Shown here: positions 41,332 to 51,889 of the stretch, piece after piece
How the letters are laid out: each line of letters opens with the position of its first letter
How positions within the stretch are numbered: the first letter of the stretch is position 1
Assembly (NCBI RefSeq): GCF_023500045.1
Contig: NZ_JAMCOF010000006.1
Span: 50,299 to 114,298 of the forward strand
Direction: 5' to 3'
Origin: Bartonella bilalgolemi
Lineage (GTDB): Bacteria; Pseudomonadota; Alphaproteobacteria; Rhizobiales; Rhizobiaceae
Length of the DNA stretch: 64,000 nucleotides
The notes under the pieces: generated by a model
Seen by the model: the letters and a program-made list of their open reading frames with translations, nothing else
Database searches by the model: none
What the model was told of the DNA's origin: nothing
Made by a program: the position numbers and the translations under genes

Positions 41332-42645
41332 ATGGTAGCGCCTCGTATTAGTTTTGTTTCTCTCGGTTGTCCAAAAGCACTTGTGGATTCTGAGCGCATT
41401 ATCACACGCCTTCGTTCTGAAGGTTACGAGATCTCAAATAAACATAAAGGAGCTGATTTAGTTATTGTTAATACCTGTGGTTTTATTGATTCTGCTCGAA
41501 ATGAATCATTAGCTAATATTGATGAAGCTATCAAAAATAATGGAAAAGTTATTGTAACCGGATGTCTTGGTGCTCAACCTAATATTATTCTTCAAGCACA
41601 TCCTAATGTATTAGCTATTACTGGACCACAAGATTACGAAAGTGTTATACGAGCAGTTCATACAGTAATACCTCCGGTTCATGATCCTTTTGTAGATTTA
41701 GTACCTCCGCAAGGTATTCGTTTAACACCTCGCCATTACGCTTATTTAAAAATTTCTGAAGGATGTTCCAATCGGTGTAGCTTTTGTATTATCCCTACTC
41801 TACGTGGTAATCTCATTTCACGCCCTATAAGCGATGTTCTTCGCGAAGCAGAAAAGCTTGTACAAGCAGGTGTGAAAGAACTTTTGGTTATTTCCCAAGA
41901 TACTGGCGCATACGGGATTGATCTTAAATACGCTGAAAGTGTTTGGAAAAATCACATTATCAAAACAAAATTTTTAGATCTTTGTCGCGAACTAGGTGAA
42001 ATGGGAATTTGGGTGAGAATGCACTATTTATATCCTTACCCTCATATTGATGAAGCTATTGAGCTCATGGCTGCAGGAAAAATTCTTCCTTATCTAGATA
42101 TCCCTTTTCAGCATGCGTCACCAACTGTTTTACGTAATATGAAACGTCCTGCCCATGTCGAAAAAATAAGCCGTAGAATTGAAAGATGGCGAAAAATTTG
42201 TCCGGATTTGACGTTACGTTCAACATTTATTGTTGGCTTTCCAGGAGAAACCAATGAAGATTTTAACATGCTTCTTGAATGGTTAGAGGAAGCAAAAATT
42301 GAACGTGCTGGCTGCTTCAAATATGAAGCAGTAAAAGGTGCTGTAGCAAATGATCTTGGATTGGAAAATATTACAGAAGAAGTGAAAGAAAAACGTTGGC
42401 ATCGCTTTATGACAAAACAACAAAAAATTTCCGCATATCTTTTAAAGAAAAAGATTGGAAAAAGACTTCAAGTTCTTATCGATGAAACACAAGGTAAAAT
42501 CGCTAAAGGTCGTAGTAAATATGATTCTCCAGAAATAGATGGTGTTGTGCATATATCATCTCGGCGACCACTTCGTATAGGTGAATTTGTTACTGTTAAA
42601 ATCGAGCAATCAGATTCTTATGATCTTTATGGAAACGTAATTTGA
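41332..42645 (+). CDS. rimO: Ribosomal protein S12 methylthiotransferase
   Basis: A 437-residue radical-SAM methylthiotransferase that modifies Asp88 of ribosomal protein S12. The N-terminal UPF0004 cluster cysteines are C13, C49 and C78; the radical-SAM CxxxCxxC is C145, C149 and C152 in [14 protein letters not shown]-terminal TRAM domain ends the protein. The [11 protein letters not shown] start and [10 protein letters not shown] are typical of RimO rather than MiaB. It converges on ttcA. Confidence 0.96.
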   Translation: MVAPRISFVSLGCPKALVDSERIITRLRSEGYEISNKHKGADLVIVNTCGFIDSARNESLANIDEAIKNNGKVIVTGCLGAQPNIILQAHPNVLAITGPQDYESVIRAVHTVIPPVHDPFVDLVPPQGIRLTPRHYAYLKISEGCSNRCSFCIIPTLRGNLISRPISDVLREAEKLVQAGVKELLVISQDTGAYGIDLKYAESVWKNHIIKTKFLDLCRELGEMGIWVRMHYLYPYPHIDEAIELMAAGKILPYLDIPFQHASPTVLRNMKRPAHVEKISRRIERWRKICPDLTLRSTFIVGFPGETNEDFNMLLEWLEEAKIERAGCFKYEAVKGAVANDLGLENITEEVKEKRWHRFMTKQQKISAYLLKKKIGKRLQVLIDETQGKIAKGRSKYDSPEIDGVVHISSRRPLRIGEFVTVKIEQSDSYDLYGNVI

Positions 42646-42679
42646 AAATATCAACGACATAAACTTATATTCTAGTACC

Positions 42680-43534
42680 TTATAATGATAACAAACTCTT
42701 AAAAGAAAAAAGTTTTTTATCAAGTAAATGACTAGGACGAACATTTGTTAAGGCACGGATCATGATATCTTTGCGTCCTGGCATTTTTTTTTCAATATCA
42801 TTGAGCATTTTTTTCATTGCATTGCGCTGTAAACCATCTTGACTCCCACAAAAATTACAAGGAATGATAGGGAATTGCATCGTTTGAGAAAATTTCTCTA
42901 TATCTTCTTCAGCAGCATAGATAAGAGGACGTAAAACAAAAAGATCTTTTTCATCATTTATAAGTTTTCCAGGCATAGCTGCTAATCGGCCGCCATGGAA
43001 CAAATTCATAAGAAATGTCTCTAAGACATCATCACGATGATGACCAAGTACCAAAGCAGAGCATCCCTCTTCACGTGCAATCCGATATAAATGTCCACGT
43101 CGCAGCCGAGAACAAAGTGAACAATATGTTTGTGTTTGTGTTAATTTATCTGTAACAATTGAGTAAGTATCTTGATACTCAATGCGATATGGAATCTGAT
43201 AATAATTTAAAAAATCAGGAAGAATATGCTTTGGAAAAGCTGGCTGACCTTGATCAAGATTACAAGCTAAAATGTCAATAGGTAGAAGACCACGCCATTT
43301 TAAATCAAGTAAAAGTGCTAGTAAAACATAAGAATCTTTTCCACCTGATAATGCAATAAGCCATCTTTTTCCTGAAGAGAGCATAGAAAAATCATCTAAT
43401 GCCTGCCTTATATGGCGCAAAAGCCGTTTACGTAATTTATTAAATTGTACAGTTGAAGGAGCAACCCGGAACATCGGATGACAATCATCAGTCTTTTCTT
43501 CCAAAGGATCGCTCGTATCTATATTTTTTTTCAT
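42680..43534 (-). CDS. ttcA: tRNA 2-thiocytidine(32) synthetase TtcA
   Basis: A 284-residue adenine-nucleotide alpha-hydrolase. The PP-loop SGGKDS is residues 63-68, followed by the first CxxC pair C138/C141 ([11 protein letters not shown]) and the later CNFCGSQ pair, which hold an Fe-S cluster. TtcA thiolates C32 of certain tRNAs. The N-terminal ~20 residues are variable. Confidence 0.94.
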   Translation of the reverse strand: MKKNIDTSDPLEEKTDDCHPMFRVAPSTVQFNKLRKRLLRHIRQALDDFSMLSSGKRWLIALSGGKDSYVLLALLLDLKWRGLLPIDILACNLDQGQPAFPKHILPDFLNYYQIPYRIEYQDTYSIVTDKLTQTQTYCSLCSRLRRGHLYRIAREEGCSALVLGHHRDDVLETFLMNLFHGGRLAAMPGKLINDEKDLFVLRPLIYAAEEDIEKFSQTMQFPIIPCNFCGSQDGLQRNAMKKMLNDIEKKMPGRKDIMIRALTNVRPSHLLDKKLFSFKSLLSL

Positions 43535-43835
43535 TACATAAAATTTGATTAAGATTCAATTTATAATATCATAACTCTGTATAGTAGAATGATTTAATCC
43601 TGCAATAATAAATTATAATCCGATAACAGACATAATATAATCTAAATCTATGCTAATCAATTTATACGTTGGAATTATACAAGAAAAAAACAATAAAATG
43701 CATTGCTAGAGAAAATGATAATAGATAACATCTGTTTCTATTATCAAGAACACTGCTGCTGCTAATAAATACAAAATAGCATAACAATTTTTGATATATA
43801 GCGAAAATTAAAACAATGATCTCTGTATTAAAAAC
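43535..43835. other. Intergenic region between ttcA and rpsD
   Basis: About 300 AT-rich bases with no gene or hairpin I can support. It may contain the ttcA promoter, since rpsD is read from the far side. Confidence 0.5.
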
Positions 43836-44453
43836 CTAACGAGAATAAAACTCAACAACCAAATTGGGTTCCATATGAACAGCGTACGGAACATCTGCAA
43901 AAGCAGGTATACGAATAAAGGTTGCTTTCATCTTGTTATGATCTACATTAATATATTCAGGCACATCACGCTCAGCTAATTGTACAGATTCCAAAACTAA
44001 GACAAGTTGTTTTGATTTTTCACGAACCTCAATCACATCACCTGGTTTACAACGGTATGACTGAATATTTGTACGCCGACCATTTACATTAACATGACCA
44101 TGATTAATAAATTGACGAGAAGCAAAAATGGTAGGCACAAACTTTGCACGATAAACAATAGCATCCAAACGCGACTCTAAAAGACCGATAAGATTTTCAC
44201 CTGTATCACCATGACGACGAGCAGCTTCTTCATAGGTTTTACGAAATTGCTTTTCTGAAATATCGCCATAAAACCCTTTTAATTTTTGCTTAGCGCGCAA
44301 TTGGACTCCATAATCAGAAAGCTTTCCTTTACGGCGTTGACCATGTTGTCCAGGACCATAATCACGACGATTAACTGGAGATTTGGGACGCCCCCAGATA
44401 TTTTCTCCCATACGGCGGTCAATTTTATGTTTTGTTGTTTCGCGTTTACTCAT
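43836..44453 (-). CDS. rpsD: 30S ribosomal protein S4
   Basis: A 205-residue primary-binding 16S rRNA protein. The N-terminal [21 protein letters not shown], the S4 domain with [14 protein letters not shown] and [14 protein letters not shown], and the C-terminal VEFYSR are all present. It stands apart from the ribosomal alpha operon, as is usual in alphaproteobacteria. Confidence 0.98.
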   Translation of the reverse strand: MSKRETTKHKIDRRMGENIWGRPKSPVNRRDYGPGQHGQRRKGKLSDYGVQLRAKQKLKGFYGDISEKQFRKTYEEAARRHGDTGENLIGLLESRLDAIVYRAKFVPTIFASRQFINHGHVNVNGRRTNIQSYRCKPGDVIEVREKSKQLVLVLESVQLAERDVPEYINVDHNKMKATFIRIPAFADVPYAVHMEPNLVVEFYSR

Positions 44454-44627
44454 CGCATTTCCTTTAAATAAAAAATAAGATCAAACATTAGATCTTAAGG
44501 AAACGCACCCTCCTCTGTTTTCAAAAAAGAAAACCAACAGGACAACTTCTGCATCAACTGCAAATTACCCACGGGACACGTCAATTAATGATCTTTCTCA
44601 GAAAAAACATCCTAACTTCTACTTATC

Positions 44628-45440
44628 TTACGATTTAAAGTCAACTCCCTTCATTATTTTTAAGTGAAACTTTTGTAATAAATTCTCAGTTGAAGGGCTT
44701 ATATTTTGTGATGTAAACAAAATGAAATCTGTATATTTCTTCATATTCTTGTTTTGGATTTTGATTGGTAATAATGATCTTATGTGTTTAGCTATGGCTT
44801 TTGCTGGATCGATCCAATCAACTGGCCATAATGCTTGTTCACGAAATAAGTTGATTAAAAAAGGATAATGTGTGCAGGCTAAGACGATAATATCAGTTAA
44901 TTTGCCATTTTTCTTAATAAAGCATGGCAAAATTTCATGGCGTAATTCTTCATGATTGATAGGATAACCACGTAAGTAATTTTCAGCAAATCCTGCCAGC
45001 TTTTCACTTCCTACAAGCTGTACATAACATTGACCAGCAAAAGAATTGATTAATTCGTGTGTATATGCACGTTTAACTGTGCCAGGAGTTGCTAATACTG
45101 AAATAACGCCAGATTTTGTTTGTTCAGCCGCTAATTTAATTGCAGGAACAGTTCCTACAAAACGAATATTAGGAAATTCTCGTCGTAAATCTTCTATCAT
45201 TAATGTAGAAGCTGTATTGCAAGCAATCACACATAAAGCAGGATTATAAAGTTCTAGAAGATATGTAAAAATCTTTAAAATACGGCATCTTAACATCTCC
45301 TCTTCCCAAATGCCGTAGGGAAATCCTGAATCATCAGCAACATAAATAAATTGGTACTCGGAAACAAAAAGGCGTACTTCTCTTAATATTGTTAGTCCAC
45401 CAATACCACTATCAAAAAAAAGAAGAGGTTGTTCACTCAT
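44628..45440 (-). CDS. murI: Glutamate racemase
   Basis: A 270-residue enzyme that makes D-glutamate for peptidoglycan. The two catalytic cysteines are Cys74 (ACNTAS) and Cys189 (ACTHYPF), and the N-terminal FFDSGIGGLTILRE is clear. It starts 7 bases after the TrmJ-like methylase gene ends, so the two are probably co-transcribed. Confidence 0.96.
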   Translation of the reverse strand: MSEQPLLFFDSGIGGLTILREVRLFVSEYQFIYVADDSGFPYGIWEEEMLRCRILKIFTYLLELYNPALCVIACNTASTLMIEDLRREFPNIRFVGTVPAIKLAAEQTKSGVISVLATPGTVKRAYTHELINSFAGQCYVQLVGSEKLAGFAENYLRGYPINHEELRHEILPCFIKKNGKLTDIIVLACTHYPFLINLFREQALWPVDWIDPAKAIAKHIRSLLPIKIQNKNMKKYTDFILFTSQNISPSTENLLQKFHLKIMKGVDFKS

Positions 45441-45447
45441 TAGGTAT

Positions 45448-46269
45448 TCACATTTGTTTTAATTTTTTGCGATCACGCCCTTCGGGGGCTCCACTACCTC
45501 GTGGAAATTTAGGCGAAAAATGATCCAGTGAAGATATAACGCCTCGTAAGAGCTGAATTTCAGACTCGCTAAAATTTGCGCGCGTAAAAACAGAGCGTAT
45601 ATTTGTAACCATTACTTCTTTACGCTCTTGAGGCCTAAAATATCCACGAACATCTAAAGCATCTTCCAACTGTGATAAAAAACCATGAAGTGTTGCTTTC
45701 TCAGCTGGTTTTAACTTTATTGCACGAAAAGCTGTATCGCTCAAATCTTCCAAACCTGATTTCATCCATTCGTAAGCTATCAACAAAACGGCTTGCGCTA
45801 TATTAAGTGATGCAAAAGCAGGATTAACTGGAAAAGTAATAATCTCATCAGCAAGGCTAATTTCATTATTTTCCAATCCCCACCTTTCTCTTCCAAATAA
45901 AATACCTGTTTTATGACCAATATCCTCATAATAACGCAAAATATTTGCAGCTTCTACAGCACTTTTAACAGTTTTAAAACCACATCTTTCACGTGCTGTC
46001 GTAGCGTAAACATAATTTAAATCCGCAATTGCATCGCATAATGTATTAAATATTAGTGTATCATTAATGATATGATCTGCTTTGCTGGCGGTAGCTCTAA
46101 CTTTTTCATTTGGAAATATTTCTCTTGGTTTAACAAGTCGAAGTTTTGATAAACCAAAATTGGCCATCGCTCTTGCTACCATACCAATATTTTCTGATAA
46201 TTGTGGCTCAACTAAAATAATAATTGGGCCATTCATTACGTTTTGACATTTTCTATTTGTTCCGGCCAT
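45448..46269 (-). CDS. trmJ: SPOUT-class RNA methyltransferase, TrmJ-like
   Basis: A 273-residue TrmH/SpoU-family methylase. Motif 1 is IILVEPQLSENIGMVARAMANFG, motif 2 is GILFGRERWGLENNEISLAD, and motif 3 is FPVNPAFASLNIAQAVLLIAYE, all diagnostic of the trefoil-knot SAM site (read in pieces). TrmJ 2'-O-methylates position 32 of tRNAs. A short C-terminal extension ends in a basic tail. The N-terminal MAGTNRKCQNV leader precedes the conserved start, so a later Met is possible. Confidence 0.9.
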   Translation of the reverse strand: MAGTNRKCQNVMNGPIIILVEPQLSENIGMVARAMANFGLSKLRLVKPREIFPNEKVRATASKADHIINDTLIFNTLCDAIADLNYVYATTARERCGFKTVKSAVEAANILRYYEDIGHKTGILFGRERWGLENNEISLADEIITFPVNPAFASLNIAQAVLLIAYEWMKSGLEDLSDTAFRAIKLKPAEKATLHGFLSQLEDALDVRGYFRPQERKEVMVTNIRSVFTRANFSESEIQLLRGVISSLDHFSPKFPRGSGAPEGRDRKKLKQM

Positions 46270-46571
46270 TTACTTCACCAGTTTTCATAAATTATGCCTT
46301 CATTATTAATTTTTTTTGAACGCAACTTTTTAAATGAATATTTCATAAAATAACCTTATTGAGGGCAACTATATAACTAATTTATTTTTGCAAATGATGC
46401 TATTCTATTGGTTGAATAATCAATAGAATAATGAATTTTGAAAGAAAGATAACTAAAATATTTATAACAATAATTATAAAGGCGCTACTTAAGTGTTAAG
46501 ATAACGTTAGTATAACTCTTTAATTATGATCCGAGTTGAATTAAAAGGTCATACATTTTAATAAAGGCCGT
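46270..46571. other. Intergenic region between the TrmJ-like gene and sfsA
   Basis: About 300 bases between divergent genes; it should hold both promoters. No clear box pair or hairpin stands out against the AT-rich background. Confidence 0.45.
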
Positions 46572-47285
46572 ATGTTCTTTGTTTCCAAACTTCATCCTGC
46601 AAAACTTGTTTGTCGTTATAAACGCTTTCTTGCTGATGTCAAAAAGAATGATCAACACATCTTTACGGTTTCTGTTCCTAATACTGGTTCGATGCTTGGA
46701 TTAACAGCTTCTGATTCCAATGTTTGGCTTTCGTATAGTGATGATCCAAAACGGAAATATCCGTATCGATTAGAAATTGTTGAAGCAGATAATACCTTAG
46801 TTGGTATTAATGCAACTTTAGCAAATAAACTTGCTTTGGAAGCAATTCAAGGTGGGATATTGCCTGAATTTAGTGATTATAAAACAATTTTGAGCGAACA
46901 ATGCTACGGGCAATCACGTATTGATTTTCTCTTACGCAATAACGATTTGTCTGAATGTTATTTAGAAGTAAAAAATGTCCATTTTGTCCGTCAAAAGCAA
47001 TTAGCAGAATTTCCTGATACCATAACAAAACGTGGTGCACGCCATCTTGAAGAGCTTATAAAAATTGTGCATCAAGGAAAACGAGCTGCCATGCTGTATG
47101 TAATTCAACGAGAGGACTGTTCTGCTTTTAAAATTTGCCATGATCTTGATCCCATTTATGGATTTAAATTTGATTTAGCATTAAAATCAGGGGTAGAATT
47201 TTATGCTATAAAATGCCACGTAAGTGTCGAAGGTATTTTTCCGATTCATCAAGTAAAGATAGAAAATAGCAAAAAAAATGGTTAG
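46572..47285 (+). CDS. sfsA: Sugar fermentation stimulation protein homolog SfsA
   Basis: A 237-residue SfsA. Visible signature stretches are VCRYKRFLADV, VSVPNTGSMLGL, RIDFLLRNNDLSECYLEVKNVHF and FPDTITKRGARHLEEL (in pieces). The protein has a nuclease-like fold and a DNA-binding N-terminal OB domain; its role is unclear. Its end overlaps the map start by 8 bases, so the two are translationally coupled. Confidence 0.93.
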   Translation: MFFVSKLHPAKLVCRYKRFLADVKKNDQHIFTVSVPNTGSMLGLTASDSNVWLSYSDDPKRKYPYRLEIVEADNTLVGINATLANKLALEAIQGGILPEFSDYKTILSEQCYGQSRIDFLLRNNDLSECYLEVKNVHFVRQKQLAEFPDTITKRGARHLEELIKIVHQGKRAAMLYVIQREDCSAFKICHDLDPIYGFKFDLALKSGVEFYAIKCHVSVEGIFPIHQVKIENSKKNG

Positions 47286-48108
47286 TTATATTGAATATAA
47301 TAAAGCTCCCTTAAAATTTAATGGTCAAATCCGTATTTTCGATGATTACGCTTTTTCTCAAATGCGTAAAGTTGGTCGAATTGCAGCAGAATGTCTCGAT
47401 GCACTCACCGACATTATTAAGCCTGGTGTTACAACACAAGAAATTGATGATTTCGTTTTTGTTTTTGGAGCTGAGCGAAATGCTTTGCCCGCTGACCTGA
47501 ATTATCATGGATATGGTCATTCGTGTTGTACGTCTATCAATCATGTTGTTTGCCATGGCATACCAAACGAAAAACCCTTACAAGAAGGTGATATTGTTAA
47601 TATTGACGTCACATTTATTCTCAATGGTTGGCATGGAGACTCAAGCCGTATGTATCCTGTTGGAAAAATCAAGCGCGCTGCAGAACGCTTATTACAAATA
47701 ACTCATGAAAGCCTCATGAGAGGAATTGCTGCAGTCAAACCTGGAGCAACTACAGGTGATATTGGTGCTGCTATTCAACATTATGTAGAATCTGAACGCT
47801 GCTCCGTTGTAAGAGATTTTTGTGGACATGGGATTGGTCAACTTTTTCATGATGCACCAAATATTTTACATTATGGAAAACCAGGCGAAGGTGTAGAGCT
47901 TAAACAAGGCATGATATTTACTATTGAACCTATGATTAATCTTGGCAAACCACAAATTAAAGTTTTATCGGATGGTTGGACTGCTGTTACCCGAGATCGT
48001 TCTCTTACGGCACAATACGAACATACAATTGGCGTAACAAGTGAAGGATGTGAAATATTCACTCAGTCTCCTAACAATATTTTTTATACTTTAAATTCAC
48101 GTGCTTAA
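47278..48108 (+). CDS. map: Type I methionine aminopeptidase
   Basis: A 276-residue enzyme that removes the initiator Met. The metal ligands are in NIDVTFILNGWHGDSSR (two Asp), FCGHGIGQLFHDAPN (His), TIEPMIN (Glu) and AQYEHTIGVTSEGCE (Glu). The N-terminal ~20 residues are a short extension. It overlaps sfsA and is followed 17 bases later by radC, an sfsA-map-radC unit. Confidence 0.97.
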   Translation: MVSYIEYNKAPLKFNGQIRIFDDYAFSQMRKVGRIAAECLDALTDIIKPGVTTQEIDDFVFVFGAERNALPADLNYHGYGHSCCTSINHVVCHGIPNEKPLQEGDIVNIDVTFILNGWHGDSSRMYPVGKIKRAAERLLQITHESLMRGIAAVKPGATTGDIGAAIQHYVESERCSVVRDFCGHGIGQLFHDAPNILHYGKPGEGVELKQGMIFTIEPMINLGKPQIKVLSDGWTAVTRDRSLTAQYEHTIGVTSEGCEIFTQSPNNIFYTLNSRA

Positions 48109-48125
48109 ATAAATGTAAAAATATC

Positions 48126-48920
48126 ATGGCAAAAAAGACTAATAAAAATGGAGTTGCCCAAAATAGTTCCTTTGAACTAACATCAAATGTTCCATCTCAT
48201 CCAGTGGCACAAAAGAATAATAAAAAAATTAAGAAAAATTCAAAAGTAAATAGGCATTATCAAGGACATCGTGAGCGTCTTCGTAAACGCTATTTAAAAA
48301 CAAAAGGTAACGGGATTGAAGATTATGAATATCTTGAACTGTTGCTTTCTCGTACTATTCTTCGAGCTGATATAAAACCAATAGCTAAAAATTTATTAGC
48401 GAATTTTGGTTCATTAGCTGATGTGTTGACAGCAGATATTCATCGACTTCAAGAAATTGAAGGATGTGGTCCAGCTACTGCTATCGATTTAAAAATTATT
48501 TCAGATGTAGCAGGACGCCTTGCTCGTGCACAATTGTACAAACGTGATATTTTTTCTTCATGGGATAAAGTATTAGCTTATTGCAAAGCCGTAATGGCTC
48601 ATCAAACGCGTGAGCAATTCCGTGTGTTATTTCTTGACAAAAGGAACGGTTTGATTTCCGATGAAGTACAACAAACTGGAACTATTGATCATACCCCTGT
48701 TTATCCTCGTGAAGTAATTTCTCGAGCTTTGGAATTATCGGCATCAGGATTGATCTTAATTCACAACCACCCTTCAGGTAATGCTTCACCTTCTAAAGCA
48801 GATATATCGATGACATATAGATTAAAAGACGCTGCAAACGCATTAGAAATTACTATTCATGATCACATTATTATCGCACGTAATAATTATACAAGTTTTA
48901 AAGAGTTAAAGCTTATATAA
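48126..48920 (+). CDS. radC: RadC family JAMM-domain protein
   Basis: A 264-residue protein with an N-terminal basic, lysine/asparagine-rich tail of about 45 residues, a helix-hairpin-helix region (LQEIEGCGPATAIDLK), and a JAB1/MPN-type metalloprotease-like domain with the LIHNHPSGNASPSKAD motif. Despite the name, a repair function has not held up for E. coli RadC. The basic N-terminal tail could aid nucleic-acid binding. Confidence 0.94.
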   Translation: MAKKTNKNGVAQNSSFELTSNVPSHPVAQKNNKKIKKNSKVNRHYQGHRERLRKRYLKTKGNGIEDYEYLELLLSRTILRADIKPIAKNLLANFGSLADVLTADIHRLQEIEGCGPATAIDLKIISDVAGRLARAQLYKRDIFSSWDKVLAYCKAVMAHQTREQFRVLFLDKRNGLISDEVQQTGTIDHTPVYPREVISRALELSASGLILIHNHPSGNASPSKADISMTYRLKDAANALEITIHDHIIIARNNYTSFKELKLI

Positions 48921-48963
48921 AAATTCACCTTAGAGAGAAATTTTGTTTAATTACAATCATGTA

Positions 48964-49176
48964 TCAATTATCTAAATCGATGCCTAATATGGCCATAGAA
49001 AAATTGTAAGATACTTCATTGTCCTCTTCATCGCGATAAATAATACCTAAAAACTCATCTCCTATATAAACTTCGCAAGAATCATCCTTTTTAGGCCGTG
49101 CCTTTATTTGTAAGGATGAATTTTGAAATTTGGTTTTAAAATAACTATCAAGTTTTTTGATTTCATCAACATTCAC
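48964..49176 (-). CDS. DUF3126 family small protein
   Basis: A 70-residue protein that matches the alphaproteobacterial DUF3126 family, with VDEIKKLDSYFKTKFQN, IKARPKKDDSCEVYIGDEFLG and the ending NFSMAILGIDLD (in pieces). No function is known. A good AGAGGAG-like site precedes the start. It is read against radC and stands alone. Confidence 0.88.
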   Translation of the reverse strand: MNVDEIKKLDSYFKTKFQNSSLQIKARPKKDDSCEVYIGDEFLGIIYRDEEDNEVSYNFSMAILGIDLDN

Positions 49177-49926
49177 TGTACTCTCCTCTATTCTGAGATG
49201 ACTAACTTAAATACATTATTGTATCAATAAGCTGCTTTTATTACCATTGGTAAAGATAGAAAATTTTGTCTAAATTCTCTATCAATAATACATGTATAAG
49301 CAAGATTACTTTTTATAAACTTTACTAAATAATCTTTACATAAAATTTGTAATGCTAAGATTTATCCGATAATATATAGCATAAAGGCTTTTCTTCGATG
49401 CATAAATAAAAATCTTAGTACTCATTACATTTTTTAGAACTGTTATGATAGATAGATTTTGTATTTCATTGAATACACCATGCATTATTATTTATCTTTT
49501 ATAAAATCTTATGGAAAATTTTTATTGAGATTTTTACTCATTTTGATATTAAAGAAACTAAAAAAATAGACAATTTATTCAATGAATTAGTATTATTAGA
49601 TATTATAAAGTTAAGATTATAAATTTTAATTATTACAATTATTTGTAAATCTCGTAATTGCGATTATTGTAATTTTTTTATAAAAGCTCGTATATTGCAT
49701 TTTTTATCAAAAGCGAGCAATTATATTATGCATTAAAATATAAAACTTGATAAGGATTTAAAAAAAACAAAAACATAGTTTATTGTTTTTTATATATTTT
49801 CTCCTTTTATCAATCCATCATTATATTCGCTAAAATTTCTCGTTTCTTGTGAAGAGTATACGATGATAAAAATTGTATTAAATGCATAATATATAAACAG
49901 ATATATAGTTAGAGGGAATGAGATCC
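49177..49926. other. Long intergenic region upstream of tyrS
   Basis: About 740 bases of AT-rich DNA with no supported gene. A coding-like shred DIKETKKIDNLFNELVLLDIIK reads on the plus strand near 49540-49615 but has no start site or known family. An AGAGGG ribosome binding site for tyrS lies at 49911-49916. The rest holds nothing I can support. Confidence 0.5.
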
Positions 49927-51180
49927 ATGTTTGCTTTTAAATCTGAATTTTTGCATATTATAAGCGAACGAGGATTCATTCATCAAATTTCAGATGAAAA
50001 AGGCTTGGATGACCTTTTTTTTAAGGAAACCGTAACTGCTTATATTGGGTTTGATCCTACAGCTTCGAGCCTACACGCTGGAAGTCTTCTTCAAATTATG
50101 ATGCTTCATTGGTTACAGAAAACTGGTCACCGCCCTATTATATTAATGGGTGGTGGAACAGGCTTAATTGGTGATCCTTCTTTTAAAGACGAAGCTCGGC
50201 GTCTTTTAACACACAATGATATTACTGAAAATATCATGAGCATTAAAAAAATATTTACGAACTACTTAACATTCGGTAGTAAAAAAACCGATGCATGTAT
50301 TGTGAATAATGCTGAGTGGCTATGCCATTTAAACTATCTAGAATTTTTACGTAATGTAGGGAAATATTTTTCAGTTAATCGCATGTTATCATTTGATTCC
50401 GTTCGACTAAGACTCGAACGTGAGCATTCTTTATCATTTCTTGAATTCAATTACATGCTTCTGCAAGCTTATGATTTCGTAGAGCTTAATAAGCGTTATG
50501 GCTTACGGGTACAAATGGGTGGTTCCGATCAATGGGGTAATATTGTAAATGGTATTGAATTAGGACATCGCTTAGGAACACCGCAGTTATACGCGTTAAC
50601 TTCACCATTGCTTACAACTTCTTCTGGTGCTAAAATGGGTAAGTCGCTCAATGGTGCTATATGGCTTAATGCAGATATGTTTTCTCCTTATCAATTTTGG
50701 CAATATTGGCGTAATACAGAAGATCTTGATGTTACGCGATTTTTAAAGCTTTATACTACATTACCAATGACCGAGATTGCTAAACTTTCTGCATTAAAAA
50801 GTACTGAAATTAACGAAGCAAAAAAGATTCTAGCAACAGAAGTTACAGCAATGCTACATGGTCGCACTCTCGCAAATGAAGCGTTAGAAACCGCACGTAA
50901 GACCTTTGAAGAAAAAATGTTTGGAGAAAATCTTCCAAGTATTAAAATCAATGCTACAGAATTAAAAGTAGGCATTGGAGTGCTTACTCTTTTAGTGCAA
51001 GCAGGGCTCGCTAAATCAAATAGTGAAGCACGTCGATATGTCCAAGGCGGTGGTGTACGTATAAATGATCAAATTATTGAAGATGAAACACATCTTATTG
51101 ATGAAAAAGATGTCAATGCAAATGAAGTAATTAAGCTGTCTTTCGGTAAGAAAAAACATATTTTAATTAAACCAATATAA
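49927..51180 (+). CDS. tyrS: Tyrosyl-tRNA synthetase
   Basis: About 417 residues, class I. The ATG at 49927 is preferred because AGAGGG at 49911-49916 is 10 bases upstream; the ATG at 49918 would be only 1 base from it. The HIGH-equivalent is in [12 protein letters not shown], the KMSKS-equivalent is AKMGKS, and a C-terminal S4-like domain ([20 protein letters not shown]) is visible. The family binds Tyr through YIGFDP and QAYDF-type motifs. Confidence 0.97.
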   Translation: MFAFKSEFLHIISERGFIHQISDEKGLDDLFFKETVTAYIGFDPTASSLHAGSLLQIMMLHWLQKTGHRPIILMGGGTGLIGDPSFKDEARRLLTHNDITENIMSIKKIFTNYLTFGSKKTDACIVNNAEWLCHLNYLEFLRNVGKYFSVNRMLSFDSVRLRLEREHSLSFLEFNYMLLQAYDFVELNKRYGLRVQMGGSDQWGNIVNGIELGHRLGTPQLYALTSPLLTTSSGAKMGKSLNGAIWLNADMFSPYQFWQYWRNTEDLDVTRFLKLYTTLPMTEIAKLSALKSTEINEAKKILATEVTAMLHGRTLANEALETARKTFEEKMFGENLPSIKINATELKVGIGVLTLLVQAGLAKSNSEARRYVQGGGVRINDQIIEDETHLIDEKDVNANEVIKLSFGKKKHILIKPI

Positions 51181-51399
51181 TTATTTATAATTATTTTAGT
51201 TATATTAGATAATTGTTTAGATTAACAAATAAAAAACTTATATTTTAAGATAAAACTCTTTAATTCATTTTGATTATATTACTACACCATATTATGATAG
51301 AGAAAAGTTTTCTGAGTAATTTATCCTATAATTGAATAATTTTTTGCTATACATTCATATCTTATGGAATGATTTTATATAATAAAGAGAGATAATGTA

Positions 51400-51879
51400 A
51401 TGACAAAACTAATGAAAGGTGATACTGCTCCTAATTTTAATTTGCCACGTGATGGTGGAGGGCAATTAAGCCTTTCTGATTTTAAAGGAAAACCAGTTGT
51501 TTTATATTTTTATCCAAAAGATGACACAAGTGGATGCACAAATGAAGCGATTGATTTTACTCGATTGAAAGAAAAATTTAACGAAATCGGAGTCACGATC
51601 ATTGGTATGTCTCCAGATAATATTGCTAAACATGATAAATTTAAAATAAAACACAAACTTGATATTATCCTTGTTTCAGATGAAGAAAAAACTACACTTG
51701 ATGCTTACGGCGTTTGGGTTGAAAAAAGCATGTACGGACGTAAATACATGGGTGTTGAACGGAGTACTTTTCTAATTGATTCAACTGGAAAAATTGCTAA
51801 AGAATGGCGTAAAGTTAGTGTATCTGGACATGCCGAAAACGTTTTAGCCGCTGCATGCGCTCTGTGTGCTGTACGATAA
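51400..51879 (+). CDS. bcp: Thioredoxin-dependent peroxiredoxin, Bcp/PrxQ type
   Basis: A 159-residue peroxiredoxin. The peroxidatic cysteine is Cys46 in SGCTNEAIDF. The usual PrxQ resolving cysteine five residues later is absent, which is seen in many 1-Cys relatives. Odd here is a C-terminal ACALCAVR with Cys153 and Cys156, which could serve as an alternative resolving pair. It reduces hydroperoxides in the cytosol. It converges on prfB, with 10 bases between. Confidence 0.94.
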   Translation: MTKLMKGDTAPNFNLPRDGGGQLSLSDFKGKPVVLYFYPKDDTSGCTNEAIDFTRLKEKFNEIGVTIIGMSPDNIAKHDKFKIKHKLDIILVSDEEKTTLDAYGVWVEKSMYGRKYMGVERSTFLIDSTGKIAKEWRKVSVSGHAENVLAAACALCAVR

Positions 51880-51889
51880 TACTATATAA

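Noticed and set aside
49540..49615. A coding-like shred upstream of tyrS
   Set aside because: It has no start or ribosome binding site and no recognisable family, so it is noted only within the intergenic entry.
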